NCBI GenBank assembly: GCA_019787685.1
Contig: JAHNUO010000004.1
Coordinates: 1,054,001 to 1,118,000 of the forward strand
Length of the DNA stretch: 64,000 bases
Direction of reading: 5' to 3'
DNA from: Chiua virens
Taxonomy: Eukaryota; Basidiomycota; Agaricomycetes; Boletales; Boletaceae
Under the pieces are notes generated by a model. That model ran no database searches. It was not told the origin of the DNA and saw only the letters and a program-made list of their open reading frames with translations. Positions 43,639 through 53,469 of the stretch are shown here, in pieces (position 1 is the stretch's first letter; each line of letters opens with the position of its first letter). A program made the translations under genes and the position numbers.

Positions 43639-45144
43639 TCAAGCTGAAGGTCTACTCGGAATATACTTTCTAACCCAACTTGAAGTAGCTTCGTTCGCAT
43701 TCAACAATGGATCCAGCGGTTGGAGTCTCCAACTTCCCTCGGCAGAATCGTTGGCAGATGGAGGAAACATGGCAATCGCCGCCAACGACAGGTAGGTGTG
43801 ATACGGGTCTTGAACGAGAATCAGCGATTCCTCAGAGAAAACGCCACAATAGCCGCTTCTCACCAGGATGTTCCTTTGGCGCCTTGGAAATCCCGCCAAA
43901 CTTGAATTGGCAAGAGGATAGAAATTCAGAGAATGACCGCTCAGACACGAACTCTCGTGCGTCGAGAATCTAATCGTGTCAACGAGCACAGCGTGAGAAA
44001 AAGGCGTGGATTGACTCGAAATCCGATCAAAACGTACTGTCAGTGAAGCACCACACCAGAAAGAATAACAAGCATCCCCTTCTTTATTCGTCCGCCCCCG
44101 ATAACCGCCAGACGATACCTGATTTTGAGTGAGCCATCGAATGGTCTGTCTCTTCTCGTCGTCGGTGAGGCTGGAACCTTTGCCAGCGAGGAAAATCGCC
44201 GCTAATGCGCAGTATGTGGGTCCCCCTGTATCATTAGAGTCAAGTATAGGGTTTGTAGTATGATTTACCTCCAGCCTCCGCGAAAGGTATTTGACCGTAC
44301 CCGCCTTCATAAGACTGGCGACGATTTGTTAGGGTATGTATGGTTGGGAAGGTGTACTTACTCTGCAACTTGCGATGAATCTCAACGCGGGCTCAATCCG
44401 CACGCCGGACCAATCATCCAGCATGCAGCTAATCGCAAAGGCACAGTAGGTTGTTCGTACATCGGCGTCTCCCCCGTAAGGCTCAGAGGAAAAACTGAAA
44501 AGTACCATTTAGTTACCAAAAATGCAACGGAAGCTCCAGTCCATGGAAGTTCACCTCCCGTCTTCATTCTGGCAGGCCTGCAGGAACTTGATGATACCTT
44601 TACGATCTAACTGAGAAAAATCATCACGGAGTATCGCGAGCGATAGTAACGCTGTATATGTCAATATGACATGGGGAGGATCCTGGGAGCTCTCGGAATA
44701 CAAGTTAGTCTGGTTCACATGTCAGCAAAAACTCTGTCGGGATAATGAGAGTGTCATTACTGGTTCTCCGTCCGTTGTCATGTAGTTCCCTGGTCGGAAA
44801 CCTGTACCACATGGTCCTTCTAGGAAACAGCGAGGCTCGTGTGAAGATCCGTGTGCCGACAAAGCTGCTCACGAATTTGCTGTTCCCATATCCACCGTCT
44901 CCACGCCTCCTTGTTCGAAGCGGCTGTGGATCCATTTTCAAACTGGCCTGTCAGGTCCAACGATCCAAGACAGTAGAACACCAAGGCGAGTCTATCATCG
45001 CATGGTTATCACTGATTGTTTCCAAGATCACCAATAAAAGTACTTGTGTGGATCGATGTCGACTTGGGTGCTCGGCAATCCAAGCAGACACCTGTTACAA
45101 TGAGCTGCATGTGCGCCTGTGTTCAATGGAGGCAAGGAGTCCAT
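43639..45144 (-). CDS. CDC43: Geranylgeranyltransferase type I, beta subunit
   Basis: Nine exons on the minus strand: 45144-45044, 44991-44873, 44819-44761, 44709-44555, 44494-44362, 44314-44269, 44225-44038, 43969-43864, 43808-43639; 358 aa, in frame. The beta subunit binds the isoprenoid, the catalytic zinc and the CaaX peptide of Rho-type GTPases. Seen in the sequence: the N-terminal HAAHCNRCLLGLP and LALVFYCLGSLDL; the barrel repeats GFRPGNYM, CQNEDGSFSSEPYGG, DVRTTYCAF and CRSYEGGYGQ; GGPTYCALAA and GGYRGRTNKEGDACYSFWC (zinc Asp and Cys); and DPYHTYLSLAAIAMF (zinc His). The GGTase-I assignment over farnesyltransferase beta rests on length and the N-terminal block. Start at 45144 chosen as the first ATG with a good continuation. 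Confidence 0.9.
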
Positions 45145-45326
45145 CGCACTAGCTGGGAGAGGGTTGTTCAGGAAGTACTTACAGTCCAAATTTGGACTTG
45201 GAGATCAGTTACGTGATTCAGAGCCTCAGGTTCGAGAGAAAACTTGAACGACCACGGTATATTTACAACATTCAAGTTATTCATGGAGCAAACTCGGTTG
45301 GTCGTCGACCTTTCACTGACAAGACA
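45145..45326. promoter_or_regulatory. Bidirectional promoter, GGTase-I beta / SDR
   Basis: 182 bp between divergent start codons; no distinct core motif recognised. Confidence 0.4.
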
Positions 45327-46638
45327 ATGGGCGTATACTTATCCTTGCTGAGCCAGTCTATCCCTCCACAGTCCAAGTTCAATGCCAGTGACATACCAGA
45401 TCTCACTGGCAAGGTCTTCATCGTGACGGGGGCCAGCACGGGTATCGGCAAAGAAACGGCCAAGGTGAGTCTGTGTTCGGGTTGTGGGAGGATAGTTTCT
45501 GAATTTCCTCAGGCTTTACTTGAGCACAATGCAAAGGTATATGTTGCCACCAGAGACGAGGCCAAGAGCAAGAGTGCGATAGAAGAACTCAAAGCCAGCA
45601 CCGGAAAGGAAGGTGTCTTCCTGAAACTTGACCTCGGAAGCCTGAAGAGTGTGAAAGAAGCGGCAGAAGAATTCTTACGGTATGTAATACCTACCCATGG
45701 AGGTACATTGCTTCACTGCTGCTTTCTGACAGCAAGGAAACTCGACTGGATGTTCTAATAAGCAATGCGTAAGAGTAATCAAGTTTTCGAGGCTTCTTTC
45801 TCATGCAGGGATGCATAAACCACTAGTGGCGTCATGTTCCCTCCCGTCTCCCACTTGACCTCGGACGGTTATGACCTTCAGTTTGGTACCAATGTGCTTG
45901 GTAATATCATGCCTTGCCTCGAGGTAGTTCCTTGCTCACAATTACGGAACGATGAACAGGACACCACTACTTTACTAAGCTATTATTACCATTGTTGATC
46001 TCAACCGCGAAAGCCTCGCCGGATGGGAAGGCTCGGATAGTCACAGTGTCATCTTCAATGCACACTTTCGGCTCTCTCAAATTCGAAACTTTCCGAGATA
46101 CACCTGCGCGCAGGAAGCTCTCGACCCATTCTCTGTATAGCCAAAGCAAATATGTGAGTGGTCTGTACGATGTCCTTGTGTGGCTTTTGACAGGGAGGGA
46201 ATACACAAGGGCAACGTCGTGCTCGCGTCAGAACTCGACAGACGCTACAGATCCGAAGGCGTCGTGTCCATTTCTTTGAATCCAGGGAATATACAGTCTG
46301 AGTTGCAGAGACACATGGGGTCAATCATTCGCACCATTTCAGTAGGAACCGTGTGCTGGAAAAGAATGAACCAACTCACTCACGAGAATATAGAATCTAG
46401 GACTATACGACACTACCCATGGGGCTCTGACGCAGCTGTATGCGGGTACCTGCCCTGCTGCTGCAGATTTTGGAGGAAAGGTGAGAATGAAAGACATTCG
46501 CATGCAGTCTGATACTGAGAAATGTCGCAGTACCTTGTTCCTTGGGCAAGAATCGGACCATCTCGTGAGGATGCACACGATCCTAAACTTGGGCAAGCTT
46601 TATGGGAATGGTGCGAGGAGCAAACCAAGGACGTTTGA
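45327..46638 (+). CDS. Short-chain dehydrogenase/reductase (retinol-dehydrogenase-like)
   Basis: Exons: 45327-45464, 45513-45679, 45733-45768, 45827-45900, 45960-46153, 46210-46341, 46401-46480, 46531-46638; about 309 aa. Motifs: [18 protein letters not shown] (TGxxxGIG), [13 protein letters not shown] (an Arg after strand 2, favouring NADPH), [26 protein letters not shown] and the catalytic YSQSKYGNV (YxxxK), then [14 protein letters not shown] and, at the end, [20 protein letters not shown]. This is the WWOX/retinol-dehydrogenase-like SDR group expanded in Agaricomycetes. The junction between exons 6 and 7 does not keep phase: with GT at 46342 and AG at 46399-46400 the conserved frame is off by one, so a base is probably missing there or another splice site is used. 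Everything else fits. Confidence 0.8.
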
Positions 46639-47770
46639 TGACTTGGCACTTCGGATTCTGCGCGTAAACAAGCTTTTTACTGATGAAGCTTGAAAGCTGT
46701 TCATTTAGTGTATTCTGAATTCGATCCAGTCTTTCATTGATATTGTTGAAGACGTCTTTCAGAAGCCATTTCGGCGTGCTAGTGGGATCCGTACCTGAAT
46801 GATATTTCGGTAATGACGATGAACATCTACATATTCTTGCCCTCTCACTTTGCATGTGCCAATTAGAACTTGGAAATCTCTTTAATCAATGTCTGTCCTT
46901 TTGTCTTATCATGGTAGTGCTCATGAGATGCGAAGCCTGGAAAATCACTGTCGTCAAGACTTTCATCTAATTCAAACGAACACACTACGACATTACGGAG
47001 TAATATCCCAATATCATCGTTTTGCAATGGAAGCGACACGTCTCATCATAGCAAATGTCAATCCTAGTAATCGATTGCCACTAAGCCTAATTGTACCTCC
47101 ATTGACAGCGGCGAAGAGTGTTCTGCAGAACAACACCGTCTTGAGAATTGCCCGCCGTACCGCTAAGATGCTCATTAAAGGACTCACAAATTTGGAAATA
47201 GTTCTTGTCGGCAACAAACGCCACGTCTTTCCTCCGACAGAGCTTCCGCTCACAGATCGCACTAAACATGATCCATTCCGTAAAAGACTTCAGGAAGCCG
47301 TACAGCATCGTGATGGATGGCTTTTGCAACCTGCTGAGATCTCAGGCTGCTGTTGTAACTCTCGGGAACACGCTTGTGATGGTGTAAGGGGACGATCCTC
47401 CGAGATAATGTCTATCAGGCGAGAAGGGAGATAGCGACTGACTCGGTTACCAGAAAAGTCCTGTAGTGGAATGGGAGAGATGACGATATATAATGTCATT
47501 AAGGCTTGATGCTGAGAGGCTGTGCTAAGATAATGATCACGCGACTCGTATTGATTCCTTGGCTTCTCGTCCAAAACAGATACTCGTGCAAGTAAAATAC
47601 TAGGAAATGCGGGGTACAGAATATAGAATATCGAGGCCATCTCTGTCCTCTCTTACTATGCGGTATAATCAGTACATCCAAAGCACTTGATTCAACCGAT
47701 TCGTGTCGATGATGGAAATCGCCGTGATGGCAGATGAGCTGACGCGTTTTTGATGGGATATGACATGCCT
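46639..47770. other. Gene-poor stretch of unclear content
   Basis: 1.13 kb between converging genes. Several open frames occur on both strands (for example plus 46889-47434 and minus 47329-47087), but none shows a domain I recognise, consistent splice sites or a continuation, and base composition is mixed. A decayed gene or a lineage-specific small gene is possible; I see no support for choosing one. Confidence 0.4.
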
Positions 47771-48486
47771 TTAATCGTCGTATTCCATATCGAGATCGCC
47801 TTCGACCCCAGTGCCTTCCCCCATGTCGTCTAATTCGGCATCCTCTGCATCATGTTCCCATCCTTGCTCTACCTCGTATGCGTCAACTGTTGCGGTATGC
47901 GCGGATCCATTCGTGGAAGAGGCACTCTGGGTAGAAGTAGCTGCTGCTGTGGTGGATAACGATCTTGAGACGATGCCAATGATTTCATTCATACGATGTC
48001 CAAGACGATCCTCGAGTTCTTCGATGATCTATCCGAATTCTGAGAAAACAACAAGCAACACACGAGATAGGAAACAAACGACATAGAGTTCGACGGGTTC
48101 TGTCGGGGCAAGGTTTACGACTTGCAGTTTCTCCGCCTTTGTGAGGGAGAAGGGAGCGAGGTCGCGGACAAGCTGAGATATGGCATGATCGGATTGTTGT
48201 GATGTGGGTTGATACTCTGCGGAGAGGTATTGGATAGCCTAGGCGACGCGTCAAGTGGGATGTGTGCAGTGCAAGGAGGACTGCTCACTTCGAGTTCGAC
48301 TGTCCGAAGGTTCTCGGGGGCTTCTTCAGAGTGTGGTTCGAGGGTTGGTTTTCCGGAGGCGTCTTCTTCTTTTTTTATGCGAATTGCGGATTTTGTGCGT
48401 GCGACGTGGTCAGCGTCGAGCTCGCGGAGGAGTGCGAGGACCTCGTAGTTGGCGAGGAGTGCTGAACGAGGAGAGAGGACCTCCAT
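47771..48486 (-). CDS. RPC17: DNA-directed RNA polymerase III subunit Rpc9
   Basis: Three exons on the minus strand: 48486-48289, 48238-48083 and 48028-47771; 203 aa, in frame. It is the Rpb4-like stalk subunit of Pol III (Rpc17/Rpc9, human CRCP), which with Rpc25 forms the stalk that contacts initiation factor TFIIIB. Seen: the N-terminal MEVLSPRSALLANYEVLALL and LRELDADHVARTK, the linker ENLRTVELEAIQYLSAEYQP, and the HRDC-like domain LAPFSLTKAEKLQVVNLAPT followed by VELYIIEELEDRLGHRMNEI. The C-terminal 60 residues are Ser/Thr-rich then strongly acidic (DAEDAELDDMGEG), as in many fungal orthologues. Head-to-head with NOT2. Confidence 0.9.
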
Positions 48487-48660
48487 TGAATGAGGTGGCT
48501 AAGGTTAGGGTTAGTGGACATTGAAGAGTAAACAAAAGACAACACGTCCAAGGGAGACGAAAAAGAAACCTCGAATTTATCATATTATTGGTACAAAAAA
48601 AGAGCCAAACGTAAATCGACCCCTTGTCACAAACACTCGACCTCTTTTCTGATATAAAGC
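48487..48660. promoter_or_regulatory. Bidirectional promoter, RPC9 / NOT2
   Basis: 174 bp between divergent start codons of two general transcription/mRNA genes. It includes an A-rich stretch (48592-48604) and, before NOT2, TCTGATATAAAGC (48648-48660), in which TATAAA lies directly against the ATG. Confidence 0.5.
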
Positions 48661-50881
48661 ATGAACCGTCCAGGTCTGTCCTCTTCCCGTTCTTCTTCCC
48701 TTCCTCTCTCTCCTTCTCTAGCTCACGTTTACCAGGTCAACCACCACAACGTCCCCCAAGTCTCGCTCCTCCTGCTAGTCTCTCTTCCCAGTTCAGATCG
48801 CCCTATCCGACATCCCAGTATCCTCTCCCACAACGCACTTATCCCACCCCCACACTCCAACAACAGAACCCGCACCGCACTCCTGTTGTACCACAGTCTC
48901 CCTTCCTCCAGAGACAACAGCCACAATCTGCCACTTTCCCCTTCAGCGCGGGTGCAGGCGTCCTCGCACAGAATGGCGCCGTCTCTCTTCCTCCCCATAT
49001 AAGCCCAAATCCTCCCGCTGCCCCTTCCGCGTCCTCCGCTAGCGAAGTCGGATTTGATCCAAATGAGTTCCCCGCACTAGGATCACTTGGTCAGACAAAT
49101 ACTTCCAATCCATCCTCTAGTAACAACCCTCCGACACCGCTTGCCAGCGCCCCCCTCACCTCGTCTGCCAACAATCCTTCAGGGTCAAGTGCGACTAGTT
49201 ACGCAATTCAGGCTGGACAGGGTGGCCCAACCACAACCGCAACAGGCGCGCAACCGAGGGACTTTGGTCCAGAAGATTTTCCCGCCTTGGGTGGTCAACA
49301 AGGCCAGCAGACGCTACCCTCTCAGAACCAACCCCCGTCTCAGAATCAACTACAGCCATCCGAGAACCACTCGCCGGCCCATCCACCCGGATTGAACGGC
49401 TTTAGCGATCATCGAACGAATATACTAGGCTCGTTAAATGGCTCTCAGCAACCTAATCCAAATAATCTTCCCTCGGGTATCGGCGCAACACAACAATCGG
49501 GCACGCCGGGAATGCTCAACTTACGGGGTATACATCCCGGCTTCCAAAACCAGAGCGATGCTGAGAAGCAAAGGGTACGTGGCGACTTTGATTCCGTCAT
49601 ATCCTGTTCGTCCTTGTGTCATTTGCCGTGCGAAATGGTCGCTTCTCTATCTGTCACCCAAGTACTTACCAAATCTTCAGCAAAATTATGCCTTGAAGCT
49701 AAACCAAGTGTCGCATGCGGCATGGAATGTCCCCAATACCAATCTCCCACCTTCACAACCAAACGGCTCAACTCCCGTCGGTCAAGCACAGTCGCAATCC
49801 CAAGCACAGTCCCAACCCACTGTGCAGGGTCAGCTTCTGGGTCAGTTACAGTCGACGACTGCACAACCATCGTCACAAGGACAACAAGTTCTTTCGAGTA
49901 ATAATCCTCAATCTCAGACGCAATCAACTCAGCAACACCTCAACGCACCACCTGGTGTCACCCAGTATGCCTCAAACGGAAGCCATCCACCACAAGTTCC
50001 CCATCCTCACGCGCAACTGCATAGTTCGCTTGCTCAAGCCCAAAACCAGCCGCATCATCACCCACAAACACCCGCCCAGCAAGTACTCATTTCGGCCGCT
50101 GACCGATGGGGGCTTCTAGGGTTGTTGGCGATGATAAAGAGTGCGAGCATTGATGCGGACGGTGGTTTGAGCAGCGTTGGTACGGACTTGGGTGCAGTCG
50201 GCCTCGACTTGGGCTATGAGGGGTGAGTCCCAGGCTTCATAGAGTAAAGGAGGATTGTCAACCATGTCATGCGAAGGAACTTGTACTCGACGTTCATAAC
50301 CCCATGGGCCGATCAATCAGCTGCACGGAGCGTCGAACCGGACTTCCATCTTCCTTCGTGTTATAACGTACAGCCTCCCCCACCTGGGCCAATGAAAGCC
50401 GGCGCTTTTAGCGACGAAACTTTGTTTTATATGTTCTACTCGAGTCCAAGGGATGCATTACAAGAAATAGCAGCCCAAGAATTGTGAGTAGATTATGGCT
50501 GGTTCTATCTGCGTATTCCTGCGCTCTGTTCAACCCCGATGATAATTTGTGTCCACCAGGTGGAATCGGAACTGGCGATATCACAAAGATCTCCGGATTT
50601 GGATAACAAAAGAAAGTGGTAGCGTACCATCGACAAAAATACCGGGGGGAGAAGCTGGTTCCTACACATGGTGGGACCCTGAATCATGGTCAAAGGAACG
50701 AAAAGAGATGACCGTACGGTATGCTGATTTGGAAGAGAAGAACGTAGCAGCGTTCGTCATGGGACCAGGGCTAGTTCTTAACCAGACTTCCCAAGCCACT
50801 CAGGGCCAACAAGCACCGATAGGAGCACAAGTATCCAGTCAAACCACAGCTCAACCCAGAATGCAAATGGCGGGCATTTGA
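48661..50881 (+). CDS. NOT2: CCR4-NOT complex subunit 2
   Basis: Five exons: 48661-48673, 48736-49574, 49681-50222, 50277-50483 and 50560-50881; 640 aa, in frame. Not2 (Cdc36, CNOT2) is a scaffold subunit of the CCR4-NOT deadenylase and transcription regulator and dimerises with Not5/Not3. The first exon encodes only MNRPG. The N-terminal part is Pro/Gln/Ser-rich with two short FDPNEFPALGSLG and FGPEDFPALGG motifs typical of Not2; the middle is Gln/Ser/His-rich; the NOT2/3/5 domain is at the C-terminus (about residues 460-600) with YSTFITPWADQ, FSDETLFYMFYSSPRDALQE, IAAQELWNRNWRYHKDLRIW and AGSYTWWDPESW. It could work with the Vts1 encoded at 27307, whose family recruits CCR4-NOT (family knowledge). 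Confidence 0.94.
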
Positions 50882-51237
50882 GATGTACCACTACGCGTTG
50901 TTACTCTTCTTTTCAATCATCGTCTTCCTTTTGCGTCGATCTTTTTCCAGTTCGGTGCAGAGCATTTCATCCTCCAGCCCGGCGTATTCTTGAAATTCTT
51001 ATTCCGGCGTTCTCCATGCTTCGTTGTCCGTGTTCTTGAAGTGAACGATGATTGTATCTGTACCTCTCAATTTGCTCACTCATCCCGTCATCCCCTCTTT
51101 TGCACAATGTGATTTTTTCGAAACCGTGGACAAGCTTGAAAAAGTATCAAGGGGAACAGTCAACATTAGGGCTACTATAAGGCCCACTAAATTGCGGAGA
51201 ATAGTCGTAAGTGAACACCGTTCGAGGCTAGTGAGGC
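50882..51237. other. Intergenic region between converging genes
   Basis: 356 bp between the NOT2 and epsin stop codons; T-rich at first (50900-50960), as expected for a 3' UTR. Nothing else seen. Confidence 0.5.
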
Positions 51238-53246
51238 TTAAAGCAATAAATCATCTCCGCCCGTCGTCTCGCTGGGGTTTGCAGGTCCAAAATTCCCAAG
51301 TGTGTTATTCCCCAGACCTAAGCCCGCTGCACCGCCCGTTGCACCTCCTGGTTTCTGGGACGACGCCCAGATACCTGCTTGCGCCCTCTCCTTTTCGATA
51401 TCCTTGATTGATTTTCCCGCAGTCGTGGGTTTGGCAGTGGTGCTAGAAGCCTGTCCACCGAGCGACATGGACCACAGATCCTCGAATCCAGACAACCCTT
51501 TGGCAGACGTCGGGGCGGCGCCCGAAGCCGGTGTTTTGGTGGGACCAACCGAGGTAGCAGACGACCGACCGACAGGTGTAGACGCGGATGAAGGCGAAAG
51601 GGGTCGCGAAGACGTTCGAATGGTATTCTGCACTGGTATAGGGGATATTGTCGCAGCAAAGGACTGGGACTGCTTGTTGGTGGCGAGTGGGTTCAGTGGC
51701 GCGTTGAAAGTCGGTGGGGAAGCTGTCCCCTGGACTTGTGACGCCAACATCGGGTTGACAGTGGCTGCTGTAGCGCGGTTTGTTGGGGGTGAGCTGTTTA
51801 GCATCTCCATGAGGGTTGGTCGAGTGCCGGGTAGAGAAGTTGGGGCAGGTGAGGACGGCGCGGCTTGGAAGTCCGCAAAGTCGTCATCTATCGATAGGTC
51901 AGATTGCTGAACAGGTGAGTCAAGATGAGGGCCCGACCATCAAGTCCAGCCAAGGATGGCAATGCCTTGTTAGCGCTGGCGGAGTTACTGGCGGATGGTG
52001 CGCTGACAGGCGTATCCTCATCAAAGCCTCCAAGGAGATCAACTTCCGGTTGTTTCTGTTGTGGCACAGTTGGAGTGGTCATGGTGCGTGCAGAAGATGC
52101 TGTTGTTGTAGAGCGGGAAGTATTGTTACTCCGGGAGATAGAGTTGGACCTCCGAGCGACGGTCTCGTCATCTCCAGCAGTGTACTCTTCAAAATCTCGC
52201 CGACTAGTGTTATCCCTGAAACCTCCGGAGCTACCACCAGAATAGTAGTCTAATGACACCGGTTAGCGTGCAGATATATGAAAAATGCACCACTTACCGT
52301 CTCTTCCGCTCATTCTGTCCCCGTAGTATCCACTACTACCACCTAAGGTGTCACCGCCGAACCCACCGTAACGACCGCCTCCAGAGCCAAAACCCATTGT
52401 ATCGTTACCAGTGCCGGTATATTTTCCACGATTCGCCTTTGCTTTACGTCTCTCCGTGCGAATAGTCTCCACGTCAGAAAGAAGTTCGACCACTTCACGA
52501 GCACGGTTGCGAACTGGCGGAAGCAGAGTCCGTGACAAAACAGGAGGTGTGAAGGGAAAGACGTACCGTTTTGGCCCTCATCTTTACCCTTATCATCTAT
52601 GTAATGGAAATTTCTGAGCATTTTCAAAGTAGAAATATGCGAGCGCGCATCGTCGACGACACGTTCGCTACCGTGTTTGATAAGATATTCGAGTAATTGC
52701 AAAGCCTGGAAAGTAATGGTCAACGACTACATGTCCAAATGGTAAGATGCAGTACTTTGTAGATTTGTCGCCACTGCCGAGCCTCCTTCTCCATAAATCG
52801 ACCATAAATGCAAGGCATAATTTCATTGAAGGTTTGGCTACACTCGGATGAGGGCGTCTGTGCTCTGGTTGGGGTCTAGACTCACAAATTGAATGTCCTA
52901 ATTTTCAAATTAGCAGTTTAGAACTGTGGAGTGGTGATGACGTTGCATCAAAGCGCTCACCCTTGAGCGATCTCCTGCATCAAGGTCGAACTTGCTCCCC
53001 TGGAGACACGGGTGTCAGAATGTGTGTCGCAGAAAAGGCATACGGGCATACCAAGGTTCGTCATTGGTTGCTTCTTTCACTTTGGCCTCCATTTCACTAA
53101 CGTTGAAGACGGTATTCCTGGCCTACGGAAGGTGAATCATGTTGTGAAGATGGTGTGGATTGCTGGTTTACCTGGTTGTACATAGCCTTTAAGTCATAAA
53201 TGGTCATGTTCGAGATGGTATTTGCAAGAGCATCCAAGCGTTCCAT
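51238..53246 (-). CDS. ENTH-domain epsin (Ent3/Ent5-like clathrin adaptor)
   Basis: Nine exons on the minus strand: 53246-53172, 53122-53052, 52999-52961, 52897-52886, 52837-52756, 52705-52567, 52513-52298, 52249-51938, 51887-51238; 531 aa, in frame. The ENTH domain fills residues 1-150: SNMTIYDLKAMYNQARNTVF, NVSEMEAKVKEATNDEPWG, FNEIMPCIYGRFMEKEARQW, ALQLLEYLIKHGSERVVDDA and MLRNFHYIDDKGKDEGQNVR. The remainder is disordered: a Gly/Tyr-rich part, a Ser/Arg-rich part, an acidic DLLGGFDED and GLDDDDFADFQAA that resemble clathrin or gamma-ear binding motifs, and GFEDLWSMSLGG before the DDLLL end. The lack of ubiquitin-interacting motifs and the wording of the ENTH helices point to the Golgi/endosomal Ent3-Ent5 (epsinR) type. 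One exon is only 12 nt. Start at 53246 gives a canonical ENTH N-terminus. Confidence 0.92.
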
Positions 53247-53469
53247 GGTGGGCGACGTGAGACGTGTAAAGTGCGACGAGGAGAGTGCGAGTACTGCCAA
53301 GTTAATTTGCGACCCCCCGGAGAGAGGTCGACTCGAGATGCTAATAATCTCAAGTGGAACTGAGGCTTACTTGCAACCTCGGCGGTGCTCTCTGGTTCAC
53401 GTTCCAACAAAGGTCGGTCAGATCTTTTTACAACGACAAGCTTGACCTCACGTTCTATGTACAAGTGCC

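Noticed and set aside
46889..47434. A 181-codon plus-strand frame as a gene
   Set aside because: No recognisable domain, no upstream promoter signal or matching splice sites, and an overlapping minus-strand frame looks equally plausible.
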